NCBI RefSeq assembly: GCF_002245625.1
Contig: NZ_NOIG01000011.1
Coordinates: forward strand, 248,001 to 312,000
Length of the DNA: 64,000 nt
Reading direction: 5' to 3'
From: Acidovorax kalamii
GTDB taxonomy: Bacteria > Pseudomonadota > Gammaproteobacteria > Burkholderiales > Burkholderiaceae_C
In this document: one piece after another, positions 35,556-44,815 of the stretch
Layout of the letters: every line of letters begins with the position of its first letter
Position numbering within the stretch: position 1 is the stretch's first letter
Notes under the pieces: model-generated
Databases searched by the model: none
The model's input: the letters and a program-made list of their open reading frames with translations, nothing else
Told to the model about the DNA's origin: nothing
Translations under genes and position numbers: made by a program

Positions 35556-36371
35556 ATGACCACCCCACCCCCACCCTTCACCTTTCACCAGGGCACGCAG
35601 CCGCTGCTGATCTCCATGCCCCATGCAGGCACCTATGTGCCGCCGCAGCTCGCCGCGCGCTTCACCGATGAAGCCCGCCAGGTGCCCGACACCGACTGGC
35701 ACATGGAGCGCCTGTATGCGTTCGCGAAAGACATGGGGGCCTCCATCCTCGTGGCCACGCATTCGCGCTACGTGGTGGATCTGAACCGCCCGCCCGATGG
35801 CGCGAGCCTGTACCCCGGCCAGAGCGTCACCGGCCTGTGCCCTGTGGACACCTTTGACGACACGCCCATCTACGCGCAGGGCGACGTGCCCGATGAAGCC
35901 GAAATCGCCGCGCGCCGCGAGGCGGTATGGGCGCCGTACCACGCGCAACTGCGTGCCGAGCTGGACCGCATCCGCGCGCAGCATGGCGTGGCGGTGCTGT
36001 GGGACGCGCACTCCATCCGCTCGGTGCTGCCGCGCTTTTTTGAGGGCAAGCTGCCCGACCTGAACCTGGGTACGGCCGATGGCGCCAGCTGTGACCCGGC
36101 GCTGGCGCAGGCGCTGCTGGCCATTGCGCAGTCGGCGCCGGGCTACACCGGTGTGCTCAATGGCCGCTTCAAGGGCGGTCACATCACGCGCCACTACGGC
36201 CAGCCCGCACAGAACATCCACGCGGTGCAACTGGAGATGACGCAGTGCAGCTACATGCAGGAGGCCTTGCCTTTTGACTACCTGCCCGAGGTGGCGGCCG
36301 GGGTGCAACCGCACCTGGAGCGGTTGCTGAAGGCGGCGCTCGGGTTTGCGCGGGCGCAAACCCCGGGCTGA
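35556..36371 (+). CDS. hutG: N-formylglutamate deformylase
   Basis: HutG splits N-formylglutamate into glutamate and formate, the last step. The 271-residue protein shows LLISMPHAGTYVPPQLAARF, DTDWHMERLYAFAKDMGASI, SRYVVDLNRPPDG and the zinc-type GGHITRHYGQPAQNIHAVQL with EMTQCSYM. It belongs to the FGase family, not the arginase-like HutG. It follows hutF by 38 bp and ends the cluster. Confidence 0.95.
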   Translation: MTTPPPPFTFHQGTQPLLISMPHAGTYVPPQLAARFTDEARQVPDTDWHMERLYAFAKDMGASILVATHSRYVVDLNRPPDGASLYPGQSVTGLCPVDTFDDTPIYAQGDVPDEAEIAARREAVWAPYHAQLRAELDRIRAQHGVAVLWDAHSIRSVLPRFFEGKLPDLNLGTADGASCDPALAQALLAIAQSAPGYTGVLNGRFKGGHITRHYGQPAQNIHAVQLEMTQCSYMQEALPFDYLPEVAAGVQPHLERLLKAALGFARAQTPG

Positions 36372-36504
36372 TCTGTCTCTGGCTTTACCTTCCGACAGCG
36401 CGGTAGGGTCAGGGATCGGTGCTAGGATGGGGTGAGCAGCCTCAGTTTTGTGCGGGCTGCGCGGTGTGCCACGCGGCCACCTGTGCGGAAGGAGCCGCAT
36501 CCTT

Positions 36505-36708
36505 ATGGAAACTGCGGCTTATTACTACATGCCCTTGTTCAAGCCTGGCGCCGTCGTCCAACTGGGGGGCAGCCGTGAAACGGTGAGCCATGTGGTGGTG
36601 CGGCGCGGTGGCCTGTTGGTGCACCTGGTGGGGCGCGATGTCCCCGTGCACCCTGACACACTCTGGCTGGAGCCCAGTGCGTTTCAGCTGAGCCGGGTGC
36701 CCGAGTAA
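36505..36708 (+). CDS. Hypothetical protein, 67 residues
   Basis: Small protein METAAYYYMPLFKPGAVVQL followed by GGSRETVSHVVVRRGGLLVH and a Leu/Val-rich end. The beta-rich pattern with GAVVQLGGS-ETVSHVVVRRGGL resembles short one-domain SH3-like proteins. AAGGAG precedes ATG 36505. It is convergent with psd; I do not know its role. Confidence 0.6.
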   Translation: METAAYYYMPLFKPGAVVQLGGSRETVSHVVVRRGGLLVHLVGRDVPVHPDTLWLEPSAFQLSRVPE

Positions 36709-36752
36709 GGCCCGCGCACTGCTGCCGGGCAACCCGGTAGCAAGCTCTCCCG

Positions 36753-37604
36753 TCAGCCAGCCGCCCGCTGTGCCATCGCCTCACCCAGCTGAATGGGCCG
36801 TGCGGGCGCCCACTGGGGGTTGAACTGCAGCGGCCCCTTTGGGAACAGCATCACCACAGTGGAGCCCAGCAGAAAGCGCCCCATCTCTTCGCCCTTTTGC
36901 AGGCTGACCTGGCCTGGTGCGTAGTCCCACTGGCGCAGCGTGCCGGGGCGCGGCGGGTTCACCTGGCCGTGCCACACGGTGGCCATGCTGCCCACGATGG
37001 TGGCGCCCACCAGCACCAGCACAAACGGGCCCTGGGCCGATTCAAAAAAACACACCACGCGCTCGTTGCGCGCAAACAGCCCGGGCACGCCGCGTGCCGT
37101 GGTGGGGTTCACCGAAAACAGGTCGCCTGGCACATGCACCATGCGCGTGAGCTCACCCGCGCAAGGCATGTGGATGCGGTGGTAGTCGCGCGGGCTCAGG
37201 TACAGCGTGGCGAAGTAGCCGTCATCAAAACGGGCTGCGGCAGCGGCGTCGCCACCCACCAGGGCGGTGGTGGAGTAGGTGTGCCCCTTGGCCTGGAAGA
37301 CCTGGTCTTTGGCGATGGGCCCGAACTGGCTGATGGCGCCGTCCACGGGGCAGATCAGGTCGGCGTCGGCAAGCGGCCGCGCGCCGTCTTTCAGTGCGCG
37401 CGTGAAGAAGTCATTGAAGCTGGCGTAGCTGGCGATGTCGGGGTTGGCCGCCTCGCCCATGTTCACGTTGTAGCGGCCCACAAACCAGCGGATCACCGAG
37501 GCGGTGAGGCCGCCCAGCCGGGCCGATGCGAATTTGCCGGCCAGGGTGGTCAGTGCCTGTTTGGGCAGGAGGTATTGCGGCAGAACTGCCAGGCGATCAG
37601 ACAC
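36753..37604 (-). CDS. psd: Phosphatidylserine decarboxylase proenzyme
   Basis: Psd makes phosphatidylethanolamine at the inner membrane. The 283-residue proenzyme has the family order: FNDFFTRALKDGARPL, CPVDGAISQFG, YLSPRDYHRIHMP, and the self-cleavage motif LGST in GRFLLGSTVVMLFP near residue 247, where Ser becomes the pyruvoyl group. Length matches the E. coli enzyme class. It lies 64 bp downstream of the livF-type gene on the same strand. Confidence 0.96.
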   Translation of the reverse strand: MSDRLAVLPQYLLPKQALTTLAGKFASARLGGLTASVIRWFVGRYNVNMGEAANPDIASYASFNDFFTRALKDGARPLADADLICPVDGAISQFGPIAKDQVFQAKGHTYSTTALVGGDAAAAARFDDGYFATLYLSPRDYHRIHMPCAGELTRMVHVPGDLFSVNPTTARGVPGLFARNERVVCFFESAQGPFVLVLVGATIVGSMATVWHGQVNPPRPGTLRQWDYAPGQVSLQKGEEMGRFLLGSTVVMLFPKGPLQFNPQWAPARPIQLGEAMAQRAAG

Positions 37605-37668
37605 GGGCGAACCCCTCGAAGACGAAAGCGGATGATTCTATCGGCGCGGGCGGGCATCGCCCGCACGG

Positions 37669-38382
37669 TCACACCCCGAGGTATTGGTCCAGTAGCGCGG
37701 GCTGCGCGTGCAGCGCGTCCGAGCTGCCTTCAAACACCACCTGGCCCTTGACCAGGATGATGTTGCGGTCGGTGATTTGCGTGACATGTTTCCAGTTCTT
37801 GTCCACGATCACGCTGCTGATGCCGCTGTCCTTGATCAGGCTGCAGATGCGCCAGATCTCGCGCGCGATGAGCGGCGCCAGCCCTTCGGTGGCTTCGTCG
37901 AGGATCAGCACATCGGGGTTGGTCATCAGCGCGCGGCCGATGGTCAGCATCTGCTGCTCGCCACCACTGAGCTGCTGGCCGCCATGGCCCAGGCGCTCCT
38001 TCAGGCGCGGGAAGGTCTCCAGCACGCGCTCGTAAGTCCAGTCGCGCTGGCCGCGCGTGCCCGCACGTGCGGCCATCTGCAAATTCTCGACCACGCTGAG
38101 GTTGCCAAAGATGCCACGGCCTTCGGGCACGTAGGCAATGCCGAGGCGAGCGACCTCGTAGGGCGGCTTGCCCGTCACGTCGCGGCCCGCCACGGCCACG
38201 CTGCCCGAGCGGGGCTTGACCAGGCCCATCAGCGACTTGAGCAGGGTGCTTTTGCCCATGCCGTTGCGGCCCATGAGACCGATGGTCTCGCCCTGGCCCA
38301 CGGTGAAGTCAATGCCGTGCAGGATGTGGCTGCTGCCGTAGAAGGTGTGGATGCCTTTGGCATCGATCCATGGAGTGGTCAT
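37669..38382 (-). CDS. livF: LivF-type ABC ATPase (first HAAT operon)
   Basis: A 237-residue ATPase with Walker A GRNGMGKSTLLKSLMGLV, LivF marker YVPEGRGIFGNLSV, signature LSGGEQQMLTIGRALM and Walker B VLILDEATEGLAP. It ends a five-gene minus-strand operon for a branched-chain amino acid-type or organic acid-type importer. Start MTTPWIDAKG at 38382, just past the livG stop. Asp in VDKNWKHV takes the usual switch-His place (VIVDKNWKHV instead of VEQN-type), a common LivF variation. Confidence 0.93.
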   Translation of the reverse strand: MTTPWIDAKGIHTFYGSSHILHGIDFTVGQGETIGLMGRNGMGKSTLLKSLMGLVKPRSGSVAVAGRDVTGKPPYEVARLGIAYVPEGRGIFGNLSVVENLQMAARAGTRGQRDWTYERVLETFPRLKERLGHGGQQLSGGEQQMLTIGRALMTNPDVLILDEATEGLAPLIAREIWRICSLIKDSGISSVIVDKNWKHVTQITDRNIILVKGQVVFEGSSDALHAQPALLDQYLGV

Positions 38383-38383
38383 C

Positions 38384-39157
38384 TCAGTGGTCCTCGCCCA
38401 GGTAGGCGGCCTGCACCGTGGCATCGGCGCGCACCTCGGGCGGTGTGCCGTGCGCAATCACCTCGCCGTTGACCATCACGGTCAGGCGGTCGGCCAGCGC
38501 GAACACGGCGTCCATGTCGTGCTCCACCAGCATGATGGCGTGCGCGGGCTTGAGGCGCTGCAGCAGGTCCACCATGCGCTCGGCCTCGGCCACGCCCATG
38601 CCGGCCAGGGGCTCGTCGAGCAGCAGCACCTGGGGCTCGGTGGCCAGGGTCATGGCGATCTCCAGCTGGCGTTGCTCGCCGTGGCTCATGGCACCGGCAA
38701 TCGCTGTGCGCCGGTCTTTGAGGCCAGACAGCTCGATAGCGCTTTCCAGACGTGCGCTGGTAGCTCTGTTTTTGATAGTGGCTGCACGGGTGTCCTGCCA
38801 CCAGCGCAGCGGGTTCCAGGGCTGCTGCGCATCGCGCGACTGGGCAGCCAGTCGCACGTTCTCGTGCACCGTGAGCGGCAGGAAGATGTTGGTCTTCTGG
38901 TAGCTGCGGCCCAGGCCCTGGCGTGAGATGCGCTCAGGCGCCCAGCCGGTCACATCGGTGCCGCCCAGCAGCACGGTGCCCGAGGTGGGCGGCAGGTCGC
39001 CAGAGAGCAGGTTGGTCAGCGTGGATTTGCCCGCACCGTTGGGGCCGATCACGGCATGGATCTGGCCGCGCCAGAGGTCCACAGAGACGCCATTGACGGC
39101 GGCCAGACCGCCGAAGCGCTTGGTGAGCTGGCGGGCAGAGAGCAGGGCGTCAGCCAT
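38384..39157 (-). CDS. livG: LivG-type ABC ATPase with repeat-derived segment
   Basis: A 257-residue ATPase with Walker A GPNGAGKSTLTNLLSGDL, Q-loop SYQKTNIFLPLTVHENVRLA, signature MSHGEQRQLEIAMTLA, Walker B VLLLDEPLAGMG and switch His VEHDMDAVF. Residues about 125-142 (RAATIKNRATSARLESAIEL) are encoded by DNA that resembles the intergenic repeat at 32744. It overlaps livM by eight bases. Confidence 0.93.
   Translation of the reverse strand: MADALLSARQLTKRFGGLAAVNGVSVDLWRGQIHAVIGPNGAGKSTLTNLLSGDLPPTSGTVLLGGTDVTGWAPERISRQGLGRSYQKTNIFLPLTVHENVRLAAQSRDAQQPWNPLRWWQDTRAATIKNRATSARLESAIELSGLKDRRTAIAGAMSHGEQRQLEIAMTLATEPQVLLLDEPLAGMGVAEAERMVDLLQRLKPAHAIMLVEHDMDAVFALADRLTVMVNGEVIAHGTPPEVRADATVQAAYLGEDH
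38731..38785. repeat. Repeat-like segment inside livG
   Basis: On the plus strand this segment reads GCGCTGGTAGCT (38754-38765) followed by CTGTTTTTGATAGTGGCTGC, parallel to GCGCTGGTAGCT and ATTATTTGTATAGCATTC at 32744-32803. GATAGCGCTTTCCAGA upstream makes the dyad half. It keeps the livG frame open. Confidence 0.5.
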
Positions 39158-40148
39158 GGTGAGAATCCTCTTGCGCTTTGCCAGTCCGGCGCTGCCCCAG
39201 CATGCCCAGCAGCCCGCGCGGTGCGGCCACCACCACCAGCACGATGAAGCCGCCCATCAGCAGCTGCCAGTGTTTGGTGATGTCCTTGAACACATGCAGC
39301 AGATACTCAAAGGCGAAGGCGCCGACGATGGCCCCCGCAAAATTGCCCATGCCGCCCAGGATGATCATCATGATGGCGTGGGCGCTCATGTGAAAACCCA
39401 TCAGCTCCGGGTTCACATAGCCGGTCTGCGCGCCCCACAGGTAGCCCGCCAGCCCCGCCAGTGCGCCCGCCACGGTAAACGCCGTGAGCTTGTAGCCCTG
39501 GGTGCCGAAACCCATCGCGCGCATGCGGTGCTCATTGATGCGAATGCCCGCGAGCGCCCGGCCCAGCGGGCTCCAGAGCAGGCGGCGCAGCAGCATGTAG
39601 ACGATGACCACCAGCGCCAGCGTGAAGTAGTAGAAGGTCTTGCGGCCCTCCAGGTCGAACGGTAGCCAGCCAAAAATGGAGGCGTCGGGCCGGAAGTTGA
39701 TGTACAGCCCGTCCGAGCCGCCCAGCGCCTTGTTGTCGAAGAACAGATAGAACACCATCTGGGCAAATGCCATGGTGACCATGATGAAGTAGATGCCGTG
39801 GGTGCGCACCACAAAGAAACCGATGACCAGGGCCGCCAGCGCAGCGCCCGCCACCGCCAGCGGCAGCGTCCACCACAGGCTCACGGGCGCGTCGGCCGGA
39901 GTGAGGAAGGCCAGTGCATAGCCCGCCACACCAAAGTAGGCAGCGTGGCCCAGCGACACCAGGCCGGTCACGCCCTGCAGCAGATCCAGGCTCATCGCAA
40001 AGATGGCCATGATCATCATGCGGGTGACCATTTGTACGTAGAAGTCGCTGCCGACCACGGGGAACAGCAGCAGCGCAGCCAGCCCCAGCGCGAGGGCGAA
40101 CTGCACGCTGCGCGGCAGCACTTCGATATTGGCGCGGGGGGTGCTCAT
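39150..40148 (-). CDS. livM: LivM-type ABC permease (first HAAT operon)
   Basis: A 332-residue membrane protein of about 8-9 helices with the LivM pattern: MDLLQGVTGLVSLGHAAYFG-type segment, HGIYFIMVTMAFAQMVFYLF, and coupling region SPLGRALAGIRINEHRMRAM. It pairs with LivH. The stop overlaps livG, and the livH gene is 58 bp upstream. Confidence 0.92.
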   Translation of the reverse strand: MSTPRANIEVLPRSVQFALALGLAALLLFPVVGSDFYVQMVTRMMIMAIFAMSLDLLQGVTGLVSLGHAAYFGVAGYALAFLTPADAPVSLWWTLPLAVAGAALAALVIGFFVVRTHGIYFIMVTMAFAQMVFYLFFDNKALGGSDGLYINFRPDASIFGWLPFDLEGRKTFYYFTLALVVIVYMLLRRLLWSPLGRALAGIRINEHRMRAMGFGTQGYKLTAFTVAGALAGLAGYLWGAQTGYVNPELMGFHMSAHAIMMIILGGMGNFAGAIVGAFAFEYLLHVFKDITKHWQLLMGGFIVLVVVAAPRGLLGMLGQRRTGKAQEDSHHG

Positions 40149-40206
40149 GAGGGGCTGCCGGGCTGGGAGGCGTATGACATGCGCGAAGTGACAAGCATGG
40201 GGGTCA

Positions 40207-41070
40207 TCATTGTTTGAAAAGACCTTCGGGTTTCCACAGCAGCACCGCCGCCATCAGCATGTAGACCAGCATCCCGGCCACCTGCGGTAAAAGCACCTTG
40301 CCGAACGTATCGACAAAGCCCACCAGCAGCGCAGCAATGAGCGCACCGCGTACCGAGCCGATGCCACCAATCACCACCACCACAAAGCACATGATGAGGA
40401 CCGACGAGCCCATGTTGGGGTAGACGCTGGACACCGGCGCCGCCACCATGCCCGCCACCGCCGCCAGGCCCACGCCCAGCGCAAACACGATGGCATGGAT
40501 GAGCTTGATGTTCACGCCCAGGGACTCGGCCATGTCGCGGTTGAAGGCACCCGCGCGGATCTTCATGCCCAGGCGGGTTTTGGAGATCAGCAGATACAGC
40601 GCCACGGCCAGCGCAATGCACACACCCGAGATGAACAGCCGGTAGACCGGGTAGGAGAGGGTGTCGGTGAGCGGAATGGACCAGTCCAGCATCTGGGGGA
40701 TGGGTACGCCATGTACATCATCGCCCCACAGGATGGAGCGCAGCTCTTCAAAGATGTAGATCAGCCCGAAGGTCAGCAGCACCTGGTCCAGGTGGTCGCG
40801 GTGGTAGAAGTGGCGGAACAGCAGCCATTCGAGCGCCAGCCCGAAGACCACCGACAGCAGCGCTCCCCCCACGATGGCCAGCGCCAGGCTGCCGAAATGC
40901 CCCGACAGCGAATAAGCGAGGTAGGCCCCCAGCATGTAGAAGCTGCCGTGCGCCAGATTCACTACGCCCATGATCCCGAAGATCAGCGTGAGGCCGGCCG
41001 CCAGCATGAACAGCAGCAGGCCGTACTGCACGCTGTTGAGCAACTGGATCAGGAAGGTGGCGAAGTCCAT
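40207..41070 (-). CDS. livH: LivH-type ABC permease (first HAAT operon)
   Basis: A 287-residue membrane protein with LLNSVQYGLLLFMLAAGLTL, IFGIMGVVNLAHGSFYMLGA and the coupling loop RAGAFNRDMAESLGVNIKLI. It forms the channel heterodimer with LivM. The gap to the binding-protein gene is 114 bp. Confidence 0.92.
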   Translation of the reverse strand: MDFATFLIQLLNSVQYGLLLFMLAAGLTLIFGIMGVVNLAHGSFYMLGAYLAYSLSGHFGSLALAIVGGALLSVVFGLALEWLLFRHFYHRDHLDQVLLTFGLIYIFEELRSILWGDDVHGVPIPQMLDWSIPLTDTLSYPVYRLFISGVCIALAVALYLLISKTRLGMKIRAGAFNRDMAESLGVNIKLIHAIVFALGVGLAAVAGMVAAPVSSVYPNMGSSVLIMCFVVVVIGGIGSVRGALIAALLVGFVDTFGKVLLPQVAGMLVYMLMAAVLLWKPEGLFKQ

Positions 41071-41184
41071 CGGGTGCCGTGGTTGGGGTGCAGAAGATCA
41101 GGCTGTTCGGCGCGAAGCCGACAGCAGGGCGCCCGGCACGGTGGCCGGGCGGGTGGATGGAGGGTGTGCTCCGCTTTCAGCGGG

Positions 41185-42372
41185 TCAGCCCATGCGGCAG
41201 CCAGCGCCACTGTCGGCCAGTGCCTTGGCGGCCACGCCGATCACCTTGTTTTCCTTGTTCTCCACCTGGCGCAAGTAGATGTCCTGCACGGGGTTGTGGG
41301 CCTTGCTCATGGTCCACTTGCCGCGCGGGCTGTCGATGGTGGCGCTTTCCATGGCCTTGATGATCGCGGGCTTGGCGGAGAAGTCACCTTTCACCGCATT
41401 GGCGCCTTGCACCAGCAGCAGGCCGGTGTCGTAGCCCTGCACGGCGTACACATCGGGCTGGCTGCGGAAGGTCTTGGCGTATTCCAGGCGGAACTGCTTG
41501 TTGCGCGGCGTGTCCAGCGAGTCGCTGTAGTGCATGGTGGTGATGATGCCTTCGGCGGCAGGGCCTGCGGCTTCAAGCACCCCTTCGGTCAGGAAGCCCG
41601 AGCCATACAGCGGGATCTTGTCCTTGAGGCCTGCCGCAGCGTAGTCGCGGATGAACTTGGCCGCGCCGCCACCGGCAAAGAAGCAGGCCACGGCATCGGG
41701 CTTGAGGGCGGCGATCTCGGTGAGCAGCGCCTGGAATTCGACGTTGGGGAAGGGCAGGCCCAGCTCCTTCACGATGGTGCCGCCCGCAGCGGTGTAGCTT
41801 TGCTTGAAGCCTTCAAAGGCCTCGTCACCGGCCGCGTACTTCCAGGTGATCCACACGGCCTTCTTGTGGCCCTTTTCGACCATGGCCTTGCCCAGTGCCA
41901 ACGTGGGCTGGGAGTTGCTGAATGAGGTGCGGAACACGTTGGGGGCGCACAGGGCGCGGGTGGCGGCATGCACGCCAGCGTTGGGGATGAGGTTGAGCAC
42001 GCCGGTGTCGCGCGCCACCTTCTGGATGCCCATCTGCACGCCCGAGTGCACGGTGCCGATCAACACATCCACCTTGTCGCGCTGCACCAGCTTGCTGGCG
42101 TTTTCCACGCCCTTGCTGGGCTCTGACTCATCGTCTACCTTGAACCACTCGATTTCGCGCCCGCCCAGCTTGCCGCCTTGCTGGTCGATCGCCAGGCGTA
42201 CGCCGTTCTCGATGGCCACGCCCAGCTGGGCAAATGTGCCGGTGTAGGGCAGCATGAAACCCACACGCACCTTGCCGCTTTGGGCGCGCACGATGGAGGG
42301 CAGCAGCAGCCCAGTGGATGCTGCGCCCACAAGGGCGGCGCTGCGGCTGATGACGAGGCGGCGGGTGGTCAT
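41185..42372 (-). CDS. HAAT-family substrate-binding protein (first operon)
   Basis: A 395-residue periplasmic binding protein of the LivK/Peripla_BP_6 type. The N-terminus MTTRRLVISRSAALVGAAST has a twin-arginine-like signal. Body motifs include VGFMLPYTGTFAQLGVAIEN, VDVLIGTVHSGVQMGIQKVA and YDTGLLLVQGANAV. Such proteins bind leucine-type amino acids, amides or aromatic acids; the ligand cannot be read from the sequence. It leads the operon SBP-H-M-G-F. Confidence 0.9.
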   Translation of the reverse strand: MTTRRLVISRSAALVGAASTGLLLPSIVRAQSGKVRVGFMLPYTGTFAQLGVAIENGVRLAIDQQGGKLGGREIEWFKVDDESEPSKGVENASKLVQRDKVDVLIGTVHSGVQMGIQKVARDTGVLNLIPNAGVHAATRALCAPNVFRTSFSNSQPTLALGKAMVEKGHKKAVWITWKYAAGDEAFEGFKQSYTAAGGTIVKELGLPFPNVEFQALLTEIAALKPDAVACFFAGGGAAKFIRDYAAAGLKDKIPLYGSGFLTEGVLEAAGPAAEGIITTMHYSDSLDTPRNKQFRLEYAKTFRSQPDVYAVQGYDTGLLLVQGANAVKGDFSAKPAIIKAMESATIDSPRGKWTMSKAHNPVQDIYLRQVENKENKVIGVAAKALADSGAGCRMG

Positions 42373-42395
42373 GGGATGGATCTCCTTTGTTTAGG

Positions 42396-42416
42396 CTTAA
42401 AGTAATTTACTTCAAG
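42396..42416. promoter_or_regulatory. Dyad operator upstream of the first HAAT operon
   Basis: CTTAAAGTAA-T-TTACTTCAAG: ten-base arms with one mismatch (perfect core AAGTAA/TTACTT at 42400-42412), 24 bp before the binding-protein start. No regulator gene is adjacent. The rest of the 467-bp gap 42373-42839 is AT-richer and holds promoters for the divergent genes; I see no gene in it. Confidence 0.55.
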
Positions 42417-42839
42417 CATTCCGTGGTGAATACCTATGGGTTACCCGTACCGGAGCGGACAGGTCATGCCGTACCAGTGCAACAGAGGTCACGATTGTTG
42501 ATCGCAGCACGACCTGTAAATCGAGGAGACAGGACGTTGGGCATGGAAAAAACAAGCATGAATTAAAGTGCATTTATTTGGTGTTTATGCAGTATAGATC
42601 ATGATTTTGTGACCATGCTGGATGTTTGGAGCTGCTCGTATCAGTAGTTTCGAGCATAGGTAGCCCCTCCCTGTCCGTGGTGAATGGCGCAACTGAAGGG
42701 CGGTGGTGTGGGGGCTTGTGAGGCCCGGGTCTTGCTTTATTGCGATCTCGGCGACACTCAAGGGCTACGGCGCAGCGCACTCCTTGGGTGCCGATGGTTT
42801 TGCTGCCGAATGGGGCGCGGCTGCGCTTCCTCTTTGCCC

Positions 42840-44036
42840 ATGTCTTTTTCCGTTCCCCCATCCCCGTCTTCTTCGTCGCTGCCAGCACGTAAGCGCATGG
42901 CCCGCTGGCTGCGCCATTTCTGGCCTGCACCACTGGGCATTGACGGCCGCGAGCGGGTGCGCTTTATCGCGGGGGCGGTGGTCGGTGTGTTGTTGACCGC
43001 CTGGCTGAGTCGCTGGTGGGCGGGTGGCGGCAGCGCAGGGCCCTGGATGGTGGCCTCACTCGGAGCCAGTGCGGTGCTGGTGTTCGGCATGCCGTCGAGC
43101 CCGCTGGCCCAGCCCTGGCCTGTGCTGGGCGGCAGCACGTTGTCTGCTCTGGTGGGCGGGCTCTGTGCGGCGCTGATTCCCGATCCCGTGTGGGCGGGGG
43201 CGGTGGCTGTGGGGCTGGCCATTGCGCTCATGGTGCCGCTGCGCTGCCTGCACCCACCGGGCGGTGCCATGGCGCTGTATGTGGTGCTCACCTCAGGCGA
43301 TGGCTGGCACCTGGCGGCGTTTCCGATTCTGTTCAACGTGGTGGTGCTGCTGGTGACTGCGGTGGTCTACAACGGTCTGACCGGGCGCCGCTACCCCCAC
43401 CCGCAGCGTATGGTGGCGCGCACCGACGTGGTCCAGGGCCCCTTCACGGCATCGGACGTGGATGCGGCGCTGGCGCACTACAACCAGGTGCTGGACGTGA
43501 GCCGCGCCGATCTGGAGGGGTTGCTGCACCTGGCAGGCCGCGCCGCGTTTCAGCGGACGCTGGGGGAGGTGCGCTGTTCGGACATCATGTCCCGGCCTCC
43601 GCTGGCGGTGGAGGCAGGAGTCTCGCTGAAGGAGGCGTGGGCCCTGATGCGTACCGAGCAGATCAAGGCACTGCCCGTGGTGGATACGCAGCGTCTGGTG
43701 GTGGGCATCGTGACCGTGGCGGACTTCATGCGCCTGGCCAACCTGGATGTGCATGAAGGCCTGGGACAGCGCCTGCGCACCCTGGTCATGGGGCGCGGCG
43801 GCCAGCCGCAGAGCGTGGGGGAAATCATGTCCCACCCCGTGCAGGTAGCCCGCGTGGAGCAGCACGCCATGGATCTGGTGCCACTGTTTTCCCAAGGGGG
43901 CCACCACCACATCCCCATCGTGGATGCAGATGATCGCCTGGTGGGCGTGATTACTCAGACGGATCTTGTGCGTACGCTGGCCCTGGCTGTGCAGGGGCGT
44001 GATGGCCAGCCCGCTACCGCCCAAACGGGCCGATAG
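42840..44036 (+). CDS. HPP-family membrane protein with CBS domain pair
   Basis: A 398-residue protein with an N-terminal HPP domain (about 20-185; four or more helices, marker LRCLHPPGGAMALYVVLTSG) and two C-terminal CBS domains (about 235-385), seen in VRCSDIMSRPPLAVEAGVSL and VGEIMSHPVQVARVEQHAMD. CBS pairs bind adenine nucleotides. Some HPP proteins are nitrite transporters in chloroplasts and cyanobacteria, but function here is open. ATG 42840 is chosen because the upstream part of the frame is not protein-like. Confidence 0.85.
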   Translation: MSFSVPPSPSSSSLPARKRMARWLRHFWPAPLGIDGRERVRFIAGAVVGVLLTAWLSRWWAGGGSAGPWMVASLGASAVLVFGMPSSPLAQPWPVLGGSTLSALVGGLCAALIPDPVWAGAVAVGLAIALMVPLRCLHPPGGAMALYVVLTSGDGWHLAAFPILFNVVVLLVTAVVYNGLTGRRYPHPQRMVARTDVVQGPFTASDVDAALAHYNQVLDVSRADLEGLLHLAGRAAFQRTLGEVRCSDIMSRPPLAVEAGVSLKEAWALMRTEQIKALPVVDTQRLVVGIVTVADFMRLANLDVHEGLGQRLRTLVMGRGGQPQSVGEIMSHPVQVARVEQHAMDLVPLFSQGGHHHIPIVDADDRLVGVITQTDLVRTLALAVQGRDGQPATAQTGR

Positions 44037-44266
44037 GCACAACAGGGCGCATCGCGGTACAATCGACAGGCTTTGCACAGCGCTTTTGCCTGTCCATTGA
44101 AGCCGTCTCCCCCGGCCGTCTGCCTGATCTGCGCCCCGGGTGCAGCGACTCCCACCGCCCGCAATGCAACGTGTGTCGAGCACCGACCACGTCGTAACTG
44201 CCGTGGTGAATGCACCAAGCGTTCAGGCGCTGATCGCAGAATTTTAGTTTTGAAGAGATAACGAAC

Positions 44267-44515
44267 ATGGCCAAAGAAGAACTCATTGAAATGCAAGGCT
44301 CCGTGACGGAAGTCTTGCCCGACTCGCGCTTTCGCGTCACGCTGGACAACGGCCATCAACTGATCGCCTACACCGGCGGCAAGATGCGCAAGCACCACAT
44401 CCGCATCCTGGCGGGTGACAAGGTGTCCCTGGAAATGTCGCCCTACGACCTGACCAAGGGCCGCATCACCTTCCGCCATCTGGCTGGCCGTGGCCCCGGC
44501 CCGAGCAGCCGCTAA
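44267..44515 (+). CDS. infA: Translation initiation factor IF-1 (solitary paralogue)
   Basis: IF-1 binds the ribosomal A site during initiation. The 82-residue OB-fold protein reads [60 protein letters not shown] and [11 protein letters not shown], with a 10-residue tail GRGPGPSSR beyond the usual 72. It stands outside the ribosomal protein operon, as the second infA of betaproteobacteria does. ATG 44267 is preceded by AGAGATAACGAAC, a weak ribosome site. Confidence 0.95.
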   Translation: MAKEELIEMQGSVTEVLPDSRFRVTLDNGHQLIAYTGGKMRKHHIRILAGDKVSLEMSPYDLTKGRITFRHLAGRGPGPSSR

Positions 44516-44731
44516 ACCATCGGCTGGTGTGATTCCTTGGTTTCATCGATTTCATTGGTCTTTTTCAGCCTGAAGGGCTGACCCGTTTCTTGTTGTTCTC
44601 TCGTCCTCGCACGGCTTTGCCAGGGGCTGTGGATTTTCGGTTTGTTGGGGTGCCTGCCGCTTTTTAAAAAAATGAAAAAAGCAGGCATCGAACCAAAAAA
44701 CAGGAAATTGGCGGGTTAGAATACGAGCTGT

Positions 44732-44808
44732 CGGAGCGTAGCGCAGCCTGGTAGCGCATCTGCTTTGGGAGCAGAGGGTCGCGAGTTCGAATCCCGCCGC
44801 TCCGACCA
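44732..44808 (+). tRNA. tRNA-Pro (TGG)
   Basis: Cloverleaf with acceptor CGGAGCG/CGCTCCG, discriminator A and encoded CCA, D-arm GTAGCGCAGCCTGGTAGCGC, anticodon stem TCTGC/GCAGA around loop TTTGGGA (anticodon TGG), and T-arm GCGAGTTCGAATCCCGC. Confidence 0.96.
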
Positions 44809-44815
44809 ATGTTTG

